The notes below the pieces were generated by a model. That model saw nothing but the letters and a program-made list of their open reading frames with translations, was not told the DNA's origin and did not search any database. From Chrysomallon squamiferum (Eukaryota; Mollusca; Gastropoda; Neomphalida; Peltospiridae): DNA of 64,000 bases. Position numbers and translations under genes: made by a program. Location of the stretch: positions 790,637 to 854,636 of the forward strand of contig CM022668.1 of NCBI GenBank assembly GCA_012295275.1, written 5' to 3'. Each line of letters opens with the position of its first letter. Positions within the stretch are counted from its first letter, which is position 1. This document shows positions 26,105 to 37,867 of the stretch, piece by piece.

Positions 26105-27358
26105 ACAGAAAATCTAATTTTAAAAAGAAATTGTCATAAATAAATATTTTAAATATTTTAATATTATATATTAATATGTAAATGTAATTGTTTTATAGTG
26201 TAAATAAATAGATGTCTATAATAATATTCATCAGATAAGAGGCAAGAGGTAACCTACAAGATCAAAGGTAACTGAAATTAAATTTTCTTACTGATAGACG
26301 TAGCAGTAATAGTAAAAGCATTATTATTTTTGCTATTACTGCTGCTTCTACCGGTAAACCTGCTCCTGGTTCCTCTACTACTATTACTGCAGTAGAATAG
26401 TTTTAAAAAGTATATTTTTCCACTTTGAATTCGATAAAATATATTATAAAAAACATAAGATTATAACGCCCCTGAAGTGTATTAATTCAAACATTCGTAT
26501 TCCGAATACAAATATGTCTAATTACTGCATTCATAATGAAACTAAGTTGCTAAAATGACATTATTCCACCCGCTCTTACACACCTCCAACAACGAATACA
26601 CAACCGTTAACGATCTTTCATAATTTTAGTAGCACTTTCTATCACCTTCTGATAACATTTCAGAATATTATTATTGTACCAACGTTTGCTTGATATATAG
26701 TCGCGTCTGTTAAATTATTGTAGAATATAAACTGATTTATTTTATATTTAGTTCTTTACTGTAGTAAGATACTGGTTCGTATAAACTGTATGCTTCTAGC
26801 ATATGCTATAGAACTTTTAATTATCATTTCCTATAACTAATACATCTCGTATTTCTTTATTTTTTATTTTATTTATAAATTTATTTATATATTTATTTAT
26901 TTATTTATTTTTGTATTTTGCAGCATTTTCTTTTCTTTCTTTATTTTTTGCTTGTTATTTTATTTAATTCCATGAAAGATACGTAGTTCATTTTATAAAT
27001 GTTATTCATCTATCAAAACATATCCCTGATCTTTCACAAAGCAAAGCTAATGTTACTGTCAAGTACTACAGTTTCTGCCATTTCCAGAACATCATCTTTA
27101 TTTTATTTACTTTTTATTAATATTATTAATCACTGTTAAATTTGCATAAACATCTCTAGCTAACTGTCACAGATCTGTCTGTATAATCCTTTCTGTACAT
27201 ACTGCGTGCCGAGCTTACAGTATCACGTGACTGATTGATTTACGTCGACACACGTAACAAGTCAGTTAACGTATGGGCACGCTCCTTTAAGTTCCAGCAA
27301 TGCTTTTGGATTTCATTCTAGTCGAAATAAGCGTCCTGAATTGATGTTTACATCAGAC
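26105..27358. other. Spacer between ASB8 and ependymin-related gene A
   Basis: AT-rich with TTTA repeats near 26870-26920. I see no gene. The two flanking genes are divergent, so both promoters should lie here. Confidence 0.45.
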
Positions 27359-28975
27359 ATGAATGTTTTGTTTGGTTTGGTTTTTGTGAGTGGTGTTTTT
27401 GGTCAGCTACCAACACCCTGCACGACCCCATCAGAGATGCAGGTATCTACCAAATGAATACAGTTTCAAAATAATTTCAGAGAAATACTATAATAATAGT
27501 AATAATAATAATTTTTGGTTCTTTATTGAAAAATAAATCATATAAATATAATAAATTTATTTTTTCTCTCTTATTTTTTATTTATTTATTTTTATTTATT
27601 TTCATTTTTATTTTATTTTTTTATTGATAGTGAATATTTCCTTTATAGTTATGTGTGTGTGTGTGTGTGTATGTGTATATATATATATATACTTTTTAAT
27701 TTATAGTTCGGTGCTTTTCAAGTTGATCATTTGAAGAATACGGTTACGAGGGTTCTTGTCGAATATGATGCCCCAAATGAGAGAATTGCTTTTACAGAAA
27801 TGGACGCTTTCCCAACAAAACGACAGTAAATGTTTAACAGAATCGTAAATATAACTGTGCAACGAAAGAAATTAACAATCAAATCACATTTTTTATTTTT
27901 TATTTACTTATTTATTTATTTTAAATTATTGAATTATTTAACAATCAGCGATCACTGATATACACTGAAAGACAAAAAGAAAAATCAACGCACTTAATTA
28001 TTTTTTATTTAATATTTATCTGCAATAATTATTTTTATATGTCATGAAGTTTAACTGAGTTAATATCGCAATTACTATGTCGTATTTGTGGATGTAGCTG
28101 TTGTTGTTGTTGTTATTTCAGGCTCCACTCAATGATATTTCTGCACAGAGAACATGTATTGTTTGATATTAACTTGGCAACTAAGACCTGTAAGAAGATC
28201 CCACTGAAGCGGCCGTTCAGACAGTTTGCTGTTGACAAAAACGCCAGTTTCGTCACGGACCTGACAGTGGGCGGACCAGAGGAAGACATCCTTGCTCAGG
28301 CGTGGACTTCTCAGACAGAACGTAAGAACTCATTTCAGCTAGGTAGCAAAAAAAACAACATGTCACACACATCTTCTTTTTATTTATTTATTTATTTGAA
28401 ATAAAATATCTTTTCATGCAGAAAAAATAGTACAAAAAAGTGAGAATGAATAACAGAAATTAGACCCAGCAAATATATCACAGTTTCCTGTTTTTGAAAA
28501 TGGTATTAATTCAGCTTCACCAATTACTTCATCATGTTTTTAGTAGTTTTACTTGGTAATTTACTCTGTCTCTCTGTGTATGACCGGCTAATTTGTAAAT
28601 ATATAAGTACATTGATAGAAGTATAAAAAATATTAAATTTAAATATATAAGTACCGTGGCTTACATTTAAATATATCAAACCGTTAATATTTAATATTTG
28701 AATATTACGTACTTTGAATGTTATATAATATTTTTATTATTATTATTATTTATTTATTTTTCTTAAGTTTAATAAAAGTAAATAATATAATTTCAGATGA
28801 ATTATGGGTTGGAGTTTTCAGTGTTCAGAACTGTTTTCCAATTCGAATTCACTTGTTTCATGATGGTATGTCCACTGATTCATCTTCGACTGATTTCTAC
28901 GACGTTGTGGCCGGCGTGGTTGATCCCGGTGCTTTTGTTCCGCCACCAGAATGCGAACAGTATGTGGACATGTAA
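27359..28975 (+). CDS. Ependymin-related secreted protein A
   Basis: Four exons, join(27359..27442, 27707..27825, 28122..28321, 28797..28975), give 193 residues. All introns are GT-AG in phases 0, 2 and 1, identical to genes B and C. It starts MNVLFGLVFVSGVFGQ, a signal peptide. Four cysteines are conserved in all three paralogues (here PTPC, TCKK, NCFP, PECE), as are a glycosylation site NAS after VDK, the GGP-EED block, the WVGVFSVQNCFPIR block and DVVAGVVDPGAFVPPPEC near the end. Ependymin-related proteins (EPDR/MERP family) are secreted glycoproteins that bind lipids and are strongly expanded in molluscs; ligand and tissue cannot be read here. AATAAA at 28999 is a likely polyadenylation signal. 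Confidence 0.9.
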
Positions 28976-29521
28976 ACATACGGACAAATTTTATTGTGAA
29001 TAAAGTTATTCATTTAAAACAGTATAGTGTACTTTGCATTTCTTTTCATTTATTATTTATTTGTCTATTATTTTGAGTGAAAAAGGAAATTCAGTATTAA
29101 TATTTAGACAGAATAAAAGACGGAATGAATTTAAGAACAAAAGAATGAAACAAGAACAAATTAAAGAAGGAAACTAAAGTTTAAAAGGTTTCAAATAACA
29201 CACCATTGTACATACTATATGCATTACCTTTCTGTTATTTACAAATAATTCTCTTAAAATATTTTTAATATTTATATATATATATATAGATAGATAGATA
29301 GATATAATATATAAAAGAAATAACAATATTAATAATATAAGTTTTGCATCGAAATGAGAAACTCTGAGATTTAAATTAATGGCAGCTGAGCAGTATCGAT
29401 TTTCTTATAATGACAGAATACGAGGCGACAGACATGTATATTATAACTTAGCGTAAATTTCGCGTAAATAAAAAGAATTTAGAGAGAACATACTGGAAAT
29501 GTGTTAACTGCAATGCAGAGT
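28976..29521. other. 3' flank of ependymin-related gene A
   Basis: AT-rich, with a TA/GATA simple repeat at about 29270-29310. No gene is visible. Confidence 0.5.
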
Positions 29522-30620
29522 CTACGTTGTGACTGTGGACAACATATTGCAGATGGCAGAACAGATGCAGCACAAGCACGTGACGGTGCCATTGATTAAA
29601 CACGTAGACGCATTCAAGGCAAAACTCACTGACCGGGCTAAGACGGAAACAACGCCTATTCCGAAGATTTACTGCGATGAAATCTCTAATCTGAGGAAGA
29701 GCTTTGACGATTTATTAGTCGAGACTTCTCATTTTAGTTGTTTTGTGAGGCTGATATGTTAAAACTTGGGTATTGTTGTATATCATTTTAAAATTTTGTT
29801 TTATTTTATTTATTTGTAATACCCATAAAATAACAAGAGACGATATTTTCCTCAGTACCCAAGCTTTTCGATCAGTTATATACTATCCATCCCGAATCTC
29901 AGCGACAATATTCTCCCCCTCGTGTTTTCTCTTCTCCCCAGCCGTACAGAATACATACACGTACCGACTTTCCAATTCATCCAATAGGCTAATGACCTAG
30001 GATTTCATTTTGTTCCTAGGACGTTTGAAGAGGACTCTGAAATATCTGTTCACAACGCTGCATGCACTGTATTCCGCATCACATAACTGAGAGGCTGTTT
30101 TTTCATTACACTCAGAGTATTTGGCGTCGTTCCCACAAAAAGAAGGAATAGCACCACATTATACTGAAAACGATGATCTACAAAAGATGGTAGTTCCTCT
30201 GGATAAAGTTGAGGATGTTTATTATGACACAGTCCCCAGGAGAAGGTAAAATTAATGATGGACTATGTCACTAACACCAGGATACAAGGTCAGTGGACAC
30301 AATAAATGTGGAATTACCATGGCAGTGACAGTCACCGGACAAATAACTATTTGGAAGAATGGCACCATAAAATCAATCAGATCGCACAAAAGAGTCATCC
30401 GAACATATTTTGGTAGTTCTGTTAAACGTGAGCAGTCTACAGTAGGAGTCAAACTACAGCAGTTAGATGGTCACTGACAAGCTCCAGCATGAAAACACAA
30501 ATACTACGCTACAAGAATCTGGTCTCTGAAAGACGAGTTGATCAGCAACAACATCACAGACATGGAGTACACTGATTATCGGAGAGCCAATATTGTTGTG
30601 ACAAAAACATGTTGTCGTGG
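29522..30620 (+). pseudogene. Decayed MULE-type (FLYWCH-associated) transposase
   Basis: Coding-like pieces in the order of a Mutator-like transposase are broken by stops and frame changes. First (29529-29740) comes an H-x-H end followed by FKAKLTDRAKTETTPIPKIY, like the segment after a FLYWCH zinc finger. Then (about 30080-30245) come HYTQSIWRR and KEGIAPHYTENDDL with PLDKVEDVYYDTVP, like the core just after the catalytic region. Finally (about 30430-30600) come APA-KHKYY and LKDELISNNITDMEY, like the C-terminal region. The assignment rests on remembered family patterns. A 77-base palindromic repeat interrupts it at 29759. No intact frame or terminal repeats were found. Confidence 0.5.
29759..29836 (+). 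mobile_element. 77-bp palindromic repeat R3, copy 1
   Basis: Nearly identical to 31084-31161 in the same orientation (two or three differences). Near its ends are the inverted sequences GGGTATT and AATACCC, so each copy can fold like a tiny MITE. This copy sits within the decayed transposase. Confidence 0.7.
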
Positions 30621-31083
30621 TGGGAGACTGTGAGAATAAACGGAAATAATATTTAAAATAAATCACCTCCGTTTGCTTTCCTTCTTCATTTTCCTTCATT
30701 TATTTCTTTCTTTCTTATTTTTTTTTAATTTAAATTAATAATAATTTACTGTTTTCTTTGTTTGTTGGTTTATTTATTTATTCTGTGTTTTGTTGTTCTG
30801 TGATATATATACTTCTCTTAGAGTATTTAATGTCTTGTGTATCTTGTAATTGTGTAATCACAGTTATTGTCATACTGTCATTATTTTATATTTTGCGTTC
30901 AAAATGAATCCCGGAACTGAATTATGGAAACAGTTAATTTGTTACTGAAGTCTAGATAAAAATGTTACGATGTTGCGTTTAAACTTTTGTTGTGTTAACA
31001 TATAAAAATTAACAGAAAGGCATTGATACACAGAGACACACACAAACCGACGACGTACGGATAGACAGATTTACACCAGAGCC
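30621..31083. other. Spacer between R3 copies
   Basis: AT-rich with no recognisable gene. Confidence 0.4.
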
Positions 31084-31161
31084 GTTAAAACTTAGGTATT
31101 GTTGTATATCATTTTAAAATTTTGTTTTATTTTATTTATTTGTAATACCCATAACATAACA
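31084..31161 (+). mobile_element. 77-bp palindromic repeat R3, copy 2
   Basis: Second copy of the sequence at 29759-29836. It has CTTAGGTATT where copy 1 has CTTGGGTATT, so one end of its palindrome is less perfect. Confidence 0.7.
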
Positions 31162-32003
31162 ACTGAAACGAAATATTAGGACTAGTTCGTTGTTACCTTT
31201 TGACAGCAAACACCGTCAACAAAGTAAAAGGGCAATTAACGAGTACCGGGACGTAGAATTAATTGTATGACCATTTATAAAAGTTTATCTACTTTCCGGT
31301 TCATAACCGACATACTAGTATGTCTCCAAAGTTTATGGTTTACAGCAAAACGCGTTATAAATACAAACATAACTAAATGATGTGTTTTGTTACTTCATCG
31401 TGTAACAGTCCAGCAGGACAGTGTTTGTATGTGCAGTCTCTTAACTCCACAATGTACGAGTTTAACAGAACATTTGTATTTTAAAAAGAACGCTTAAAAC
31501 AGATATATGAATATCTCACATATTAGATGTTACTCTTCTTTGTGTATTCTGTAGTAATTATTCAGATTTCAAATAAGTGTCCACTACCATAAAAATAAAA
31601 ATGAAACGAAATTATATGAGTATCTTCTTTTTATATTTTTAAATTATATTTATTTGACTTATTAAAGCTGTCATGTATAAAATGTCCTATAGACAAACTC
31701 CACCAGCCACAGTTTAGCTGTCCATGTTGTAATATATGTTTCAGTTTTAAACTCTTTTCATCAGAAACGTAGTTCAGAACTGAACCTTGATATTATAAAT
31801 ACTTGCTTCAAATTACAGTTTACTTCAGTCTGAAGTTCGATGTTAAGACGGAATTAACTAAAGCTAGTGTCAGTTACACGCGTATTACAAAAGTAAATAA
31901 TTATTTTAGTTACCACGTGCTACATAAACGCCTCTTCAATCCGTGCTTCTAATTTCATTCGTATTCTAACCATTGTCCCGGTTTGACGTTGTGAAACTTC
32001 ACA
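31162..32003. other. Upstream region of ependymin-related gene B
   Basis: No gene seen. TATAAAT near 31793 lies about 210 bases before the ATG and could be a TATA-like element, but such sequences are common in DNA this AT-rich. Confidence 0.3.
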
Positions 32004-32994
32004 ATGCTGTATTCGGCGGTTGTTTTAATTTTTATTGTTGGTGAAACATTTGCACAGCTACCGTCAAGATGTATGGCACCTCCGCAAATGCAGGTATAAG
32101 TTAACAATTCATTTATTAATTAATTACTTTTGCTTAATTAGAAAATACAAAGTGTCGGTCTGTAATTCCATGGTGTGACAAAGTCTGAGGTTTATTTGGT
32201 CGCAGGATCCAGTATCGTTCATCCATGTAACATAACCACGTTCACACCTGGATTCTGTAATTTGTTTACAACACACTGTGGAATGTATTGTTATTATTTT
32301 GTTTGTTTGTTTTTCCAGAGGGAGGTGTTTATATATCATAAAAAAATAAATTTTAAAATTTAAAAAAAAAAAAAAAAAAAAAACATTATGTCTTTTTTGG
32401 CCACACTGATTTTCCTCTTATATTTCCTAAGTTTATTTATTGTATTTTTTTTTATATGAACTATCATTTTATTACAATTATTAGCAGTTTGATATTTTAT
32501 TTTATATATATTTTCTGCTATAAATATATTTTCTGCTATATATATTTTCTGCTATACATATATGATTTTATTGTTGTAACTTCGTCGTAGTTTAGAGCAA
32601 TGAAACTGGATCATCAAAAGAACAGACTGTCACTGTTCAGTGTAGTCTATGACAAACCTAACAGACGTATCGCCTATGTGGAAGAATACAGTGTTTTCTC
32701 AAAGAAGAGAGAGTAAGATACCCGACTATTTCTCTATATCTACCTGTCTATTTTTCTATATTTTATAATTGTATATATGCCCACTGTTTTATCTTAATGT
32801 CAGTTTAAATGTATGTGTGATATAACAAGAAGACAGCTAACTGTAACGTTTTGGTATTTTATAGTTTCGTATGGTTTAGCGCAGACAAATGTTATTTCAT
32901 ACACAAAATATTAATCCGAAATCCAAAATCTGAAAAATTCTAGAACCATCAATATTTCCGGTCGCAAGCATGTAGCATAAAGGATCCTTAATCT

Positions 32995-33034
<40 letters not shown>

Positions 33035-33632
33035 AGGTATCACTCATTTATCTACTTGTACAACGAGAATGTAGTATATGACATGAATCTTTCTACAAAA
33101 CGATGTACAAAGAAACCGATAGACCAGCCGTTCCATGAGATCGCCATTCCGCAAAATGCCACGTTTTTCTCCGAAATGACAATAGGAGGTCCGGGGGAGG
33201 AACTGTCCGGACAAGCCTGGTCAGATGTTTTCGATGACCGTAAGTTAATTTATTAGTTTTCTTCTTTTATGTTAATTGATTAATTTTCTTCTTTTATGTT
33301 AAATGATTAATTTTCTTCTTTTATGTTAATTTATTAATTTTCTTCTTTTATAATATTCTTCTTTCTATTTTGATTTTTTTCTCTTTGGTCTCCTCCTTTT
33401 AAATAATTATTTCTAGATAGCTAAAACCGGACTATTTTCATTAACAGGGTTATCGTGGATTGGGGTATTTAGTTTAAAAAACTGCTTTCCTATCCGAGAT
33501 CATCGATTTGTTGGAACGACTACACGTGAGGGGTCGTCCAACTACTTCTATGACGTCGTTGCAGGGATTGAGAATCCAGATGTCTTCATCCCACCTCCTG
33601 AATGTCAAATAGACACTCAGCTTTCTCTTTGA
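32004..33632 (+). CDS. Ependymin-related secreted protein B
   Basis: Four exons, join(32004..32093, 32591..32712, 33037..33239, 33448..33632), give 199 residues in phases 0, 2 and 1 as in gene A. The signal peptide is MLYSAVVLIFIVGETFAQ. The four family cysteines are in SRCM, RCTKK, NCFP and PECQ, and the conserved N-glycosylation site is NAT. Family blocks include GGPGEELSGQAWSD, WIGVFSLKNCFPIR, and DVVAGIENPDVFIPPPEC near the end. It lies tandem to gene A, about 3 kb downstream on the same strand, so it probably arose by duplication. Introns carry small tandem repeats, and intron 2 ends in a pogo-like fragment plus (TTA)n just before the exon 3 acceptor. Role as for gene A: a secreted, probably lipid-binding glycoprotein. 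Confidence 0.9.
32506..32556. repeat. ~17-bp tandem repeat in gene B intron 1
   Basis: Three copies of a unit like ATATATTTTCTGCTATA. Confidence 0.7.
32898..32999 (-). mobile_element. Pogo/Tigger-like MITE fragment in gene B intron 2
   Basis: Aligns with 3752-3842 in the same orientation: CCGAAATCC, TTTCCGG, (C/G)CAAGCAT and a final CTTAATCTGTATTA. It runs into a (TTA)n tract that ends at the exon 3 acceptor. Confidence 0.5.
33000..33033. repeat. (TTA)n microsatellite at the exon 3 acceptor
   Basis: Eleven TTA units lead directly into the acceptor TTACAG at 33031-33036 and take the place of a normal pyrimidine tract. Confidence 0.9.
33253..33360. repeat. 27-bp tandem repeat in gene B intron 3
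   Basis: Four copies of a unit containing TTTTCTTCTTTTATGTTAA, beginning at about 33257, 33284, 33311 and 33338. Confidence 0.8.
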
Positions 33633-34642
33633 AAACAGATGACTAAAAATTACGAACTTATTTTGTTTTGTTTGGTTGCTATAAAATTATCTGAGTATCT
33701 GTTTATTTGTTCTGTTTTCTTTATACTAATTATCTTGCAGCTTCTGACACCTAGAGGTAGCCCCCTAAAAAACCAACAACATTTCTTTTTTACAGATGAA
33801 TTGTAATTAATACAATCATTTTATTACAGTAAGTTGATAATATAAAATATAATACATCATTTCTGATTAAATACAACAAATGAAATAGTCTGTCTATAAT
33901 AACATGAAATAAATTACAGATTATAGTATTATATACATTTATATATATCTGAGTATTGCACAGGTACCCGCCAATTCTAACAACATGACTAATATAAATT
34001 GCTATTTTCGTTTATGTGTGTGCTGAAGTGCAAAAATTGTTATTTCTGTGCAGATAAATACAATAGGGAAACTAAAGGAAACAGAGATTTGAAAATAATC
34101 ACCAATATTTTTTCTTTATATCTACATTAGTGTTAATAACTAATCAAAATGTTTGAGTCTGCTGTTAACGAAATACATAAAAAAACAGTCACATGTTTTC
34201 TAAATTAAATTACAAATAAATTAATAATATTTCTTAATTACAATACAGTATCTAGCGTATTACTACAATATATAAAGTTATACTGAACAAATTTAGATTA
34301 AAAAGTGTCAAATAAAGAACATTTCAAAAAACAAAACAAAAAAGATTGTGGAAACGAATATTTTCTCTCTGCTTACTTATTATATTTTTCTTTTATTTAT
34401 TTTTTAAGTTTATTTTTATTTATTTTTTTAAGTTTATTTTTATTTATTTTTTTAAGTTTATTATTATTGTTATTATTATTTATTAAGTTTATTTTTATTT
34501 ATTCAAATCTTAAAGTGAAAGACTAGTGAGAGAGAAAACATTGCAGAAAGCTGAAATCTTGGACAAAGAAAAATAAACTGAAATATATACAAGTGCACCA
34601 CTGACTATAAATAAAAAGCATCTTTTCTAAGAAATCTTGTCA
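33633..34642. other. Convergent spacer between ependymin-related genes B and C
   Basis: AT-rich. A T-rich tandem stretch of TTTATTTTTATTTATT-like units lies at 34390-34500. No gene is visible. Confidence 0.5.
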
Positions 34643-36201
34643 TTACCACGGATACGTCCTTGTTGTAGGGCCCCATTCAGCATGCTCGCATTCTGCAGGC
34701 GGAACGAAGGCGTCTGGGTTGGGGATGCCATCTACGATGTCGTAGTAATTTGTAGTTATTGATGTGTTTACTTGTTCTCCGGCTACAATCACCTCTCTGA
34801 TTGGGTAGCAATTCTTCAGACTGAAAGTACCAATCCACGTCTCACCTGTAAGCAGAAAATGAAACTGAAATGTTGCGAGTAATAAATATTTGTATTGTTT
34901 GTGTATTAATGAGATATGGGGTATTTTGATAGCATGAGAAAAGTGCGTATGGCGAAACTTGGATATATTTTCGGGTTTTTTTGTGTTGTTTTGACAATAA
35001 TTAGTTTTAGCCTTGTAATATTTCGTCAAAAGGAAATGTAGTTCTGTTAAAGGTCAAATTTAGAAGGGAAGTATCTAATGTTTTTAGACTGAAATCTAAT
35101 ATGAGAAGTAGTAACAAACTAAACAGTATTAGATTTTAACAGCAGTGGACTTACGTCGTGAGTACGGTACACGATCACTCCAGTCCTGAGCAAAAACCTC
35201 CTCCCCCGGGCCGCCGATATAGAACTCATCTTCAAACGTGGCATTGGAAGGAATTGCATATGGGCGCCATGGCCTTGGTAGTGACTTCCGGCAAACTTTG
35301 GTCTTCAGGTTAAAATCGAACTCGATGTTGGCGTTGTTTAGAATAAGATATTCGTGTAATCTGTAAAACAGATGTGAAAACACATATCTGAGTGCAAACG
35401 CATACTCAGCAAAAACAAAACACACACACACAAACTATTACATATATTACATATATAAGTACAGTACATATACATATACATATATCTATATATATATATA
35501 CAGACACATATACATACGTACAGTACATATACATATATATGGAAAGAAAAATCTAATTACTGTCGTCCAGGCATTAATACGTTTTCTTCTTCAAAGATAA
35601 CTTTTCTCTTGTTTACAGCGTCGTAGGCGATGAAGAAGCGGTTCATAATGTCATCATCGTGGTTGTATTGTGAAGCTCTCATCTGAAAATGAAACAGTTG
35701 ATTATATGCATGAAATGGACGAGACACTGATATGAGAGGAAACGTTGTTTCTAAATAATCAAAATACAAGAATCTTAAAACTAGTGATTACCTAAAACTG
35801 TATTTTATTGTACTATGTTAGTGAAGAAGTTGCGTATCAAAGCCCCTTGCTTTCTACATGATAACAAAAACAAAATGAACTGAGTCATATTGTTATTATA
35901 TTAAAAAAAAATCGTAATAGATATATTTAATATTAGCTTACAAATTTTCAAGCATGAATTTAAGCATTATAAAATAAAATATAATGTAACAAAATAAAAT
36001 TAAATGAAAGTGTAAAAATAAAACAAAACAGAATAAATAAAATAAAATTTGCTAAAATAATTAAGGTTAAAAAAGTAAATGATAAATAAATAAGATAAAA
36101 ATACTTACAGCTAACTGAACGGGTGTTACACATGGTGAAGGTTCCTGTGATAAAACACCACTAATAACTACAAACAAGGAAATCGAAACTAATTTCTCCA
36201 T
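34643..36201 (-). CDS. Ependymin-related secreted protein C
   Basis: Minus strand, complement(join(34643..34845, 35155..35360, 35561..35682, 36109..36201)), 207 residues. Intron phases are 0, 2 and 1 as in A and B, and splice sites are GT-AG. The signal peptide is MEKLVSISLFVVISGVLSQ. Conserved cysteines occur in SPC, VCRK, NCYP and AEC, the shared N-glycosylation site is NAT, and the WIGTFSLKNCYPIREV and DIVDGIPNPDAFVPPAEC blocks are present. The C-terminus is longer than in A and B (ending TRTYPW). It faces gene B tail to tail, so the cluster includes one inverted copy. Expected role as for A. Confidence 0.9.
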
Positions 36202-37867
36202 TTTCAGACGCGAAGATTTCTACAGTGTAGAGGGTGGGAGTAATCCGCCGTCTGCTACGCATGTACAACGACGAGTGTGAGATCTCGTAGGCTCGCGTGA
36301 CCTCATCTTTATCGGCCTTATTGTTATATTCAGCAGACAATAATTGAACTGTGATCTTTGTCAGTGTCGGATCCAAGATCCCAGAACTGGGTATCATGTG
36401 AATTTCATTATCAACAACAACAACAAGAAAATATCAACAATAATAAAATAAAGATCTCCCCTTATAAAACATAGATTCGGCCCAGGTGTTACATTACAAA
36501 GTACGAGGATAAAATCTTATTTGTGGTGATAAAGTTGTGAACATGTTCAGACTAACAAATTACAGGTCAGAAAATGAATAATTTTATTTTCATCTTAGAT
36601 GTAGCATGCTGCAGTGTTGTATCATCACTAAAGTTTTTCATTTCTTAATGTATTTAAACTGGTGGCTAAAAAGAAAAAGTTATCTCCCTTATCATAATTA
36701 TCGTTGAGGACACTTTCAAAACGCAGAAGATGAAATAATTGGATATGTTATAGATGTACCTGAATTAGAATTTTCATTATACCATGTATATTATAAAACA
36801 AAATAGATGATTTAAATATATTCACAAATATATACACACCTAAGTGTATACATTTTTTGAACGTTTATTATTTATTTGTGTACAGTGGCATGCAGGGTGG
36901 GGCCGAAAGGGCGGTGGCCTTGGGCATGCAAATGGGGGAGGCAACCAATAAAAGAAAAACAAAAGAAAAAGAAAAAGAAAATAATAAATTTGGTTGATTT
37001 ATATTTAAATCCAAAAAAGTATTTGTTATGTTTCATCTGTGTTTACATATTTAAAATATCTTCCCTTCTCATATTTCTCAGTACTTGGCCTTATACTTGA
37101 GTCTTTAGGCATACAATCATACACACAAACACAAACACACACACACACACACATATATATAAACACACACACACACGAACACACACAAACACACACACAT
37201 ACACACACAAACACACAAATACACACACAAGAAAACACACATATATATATATATATACAGACAATGACCCAATCTAAACATAATCATAGTAAGAAAAATA
37301 AAAAGTTCGAGATTATACATACTTATATAAAAACAAATCAGTCATCCACACGAAATCAAAACGCACAGATACATATACAACCACATGTGCTGACATACAT
37401 ATATATACATTAATATTAGAGTACTGCAGTTTTATGCGCCATTAAAAACTTCACATATAATTGTTTTCAAAATATATGGTGGATTATACAATGTACTTTA
37501 CATGCAAGGTGTTATGTAAACTGTTAATGTTTGTTATTTAAATTTTCATTCAGGTGTGTGGAAAAAATGAACTGTACATAGACATAGATCGTTTATAACC
37601 TGGATTATGAAACAATTAGGACCTGCATTTTATTATTTAGTCTCAGAGCACCTTTTATGACCTAATTTATTACATAATTCCAATTATTATGATTTTATTT
37701 ATTTAACTCAACAATGAAAAATATTCTGTGTGTATGTGTGTGTATATATATATATATATAATTAATTGTGGTATTTAATTATATTTGAATGACTCAACAG
37801 TATTTGATATTTTTAAATATTTAATCAACTTGTAAATGGTTTTTATTCAACTGTTTGGATTTATTTT
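36202..37867. other. Spacer between ependymin-related gene C and the sulfotransferase
   Basis: Contains AC/TA simple repeats at 37120-37260 and a GC-richer scrap at 36883-36950 (GGTGGGGCC...GGGGGAGGCAACC) that may be a mobile-element remnant. No gene is seen. Confidence 0.45.
37121..37260. repeat. (AC)n/(AT)n compound microsatellite
   Basis: Interrupted ACACAC runs with ATATAT tracts. They create spurious long open frames on both strands. Confidence 0.9.

Noticed and set aside
37026-37413. Long open frames on both strands
   Set aside because: Produced by AC/TG microsatellites; compositionally trivial.
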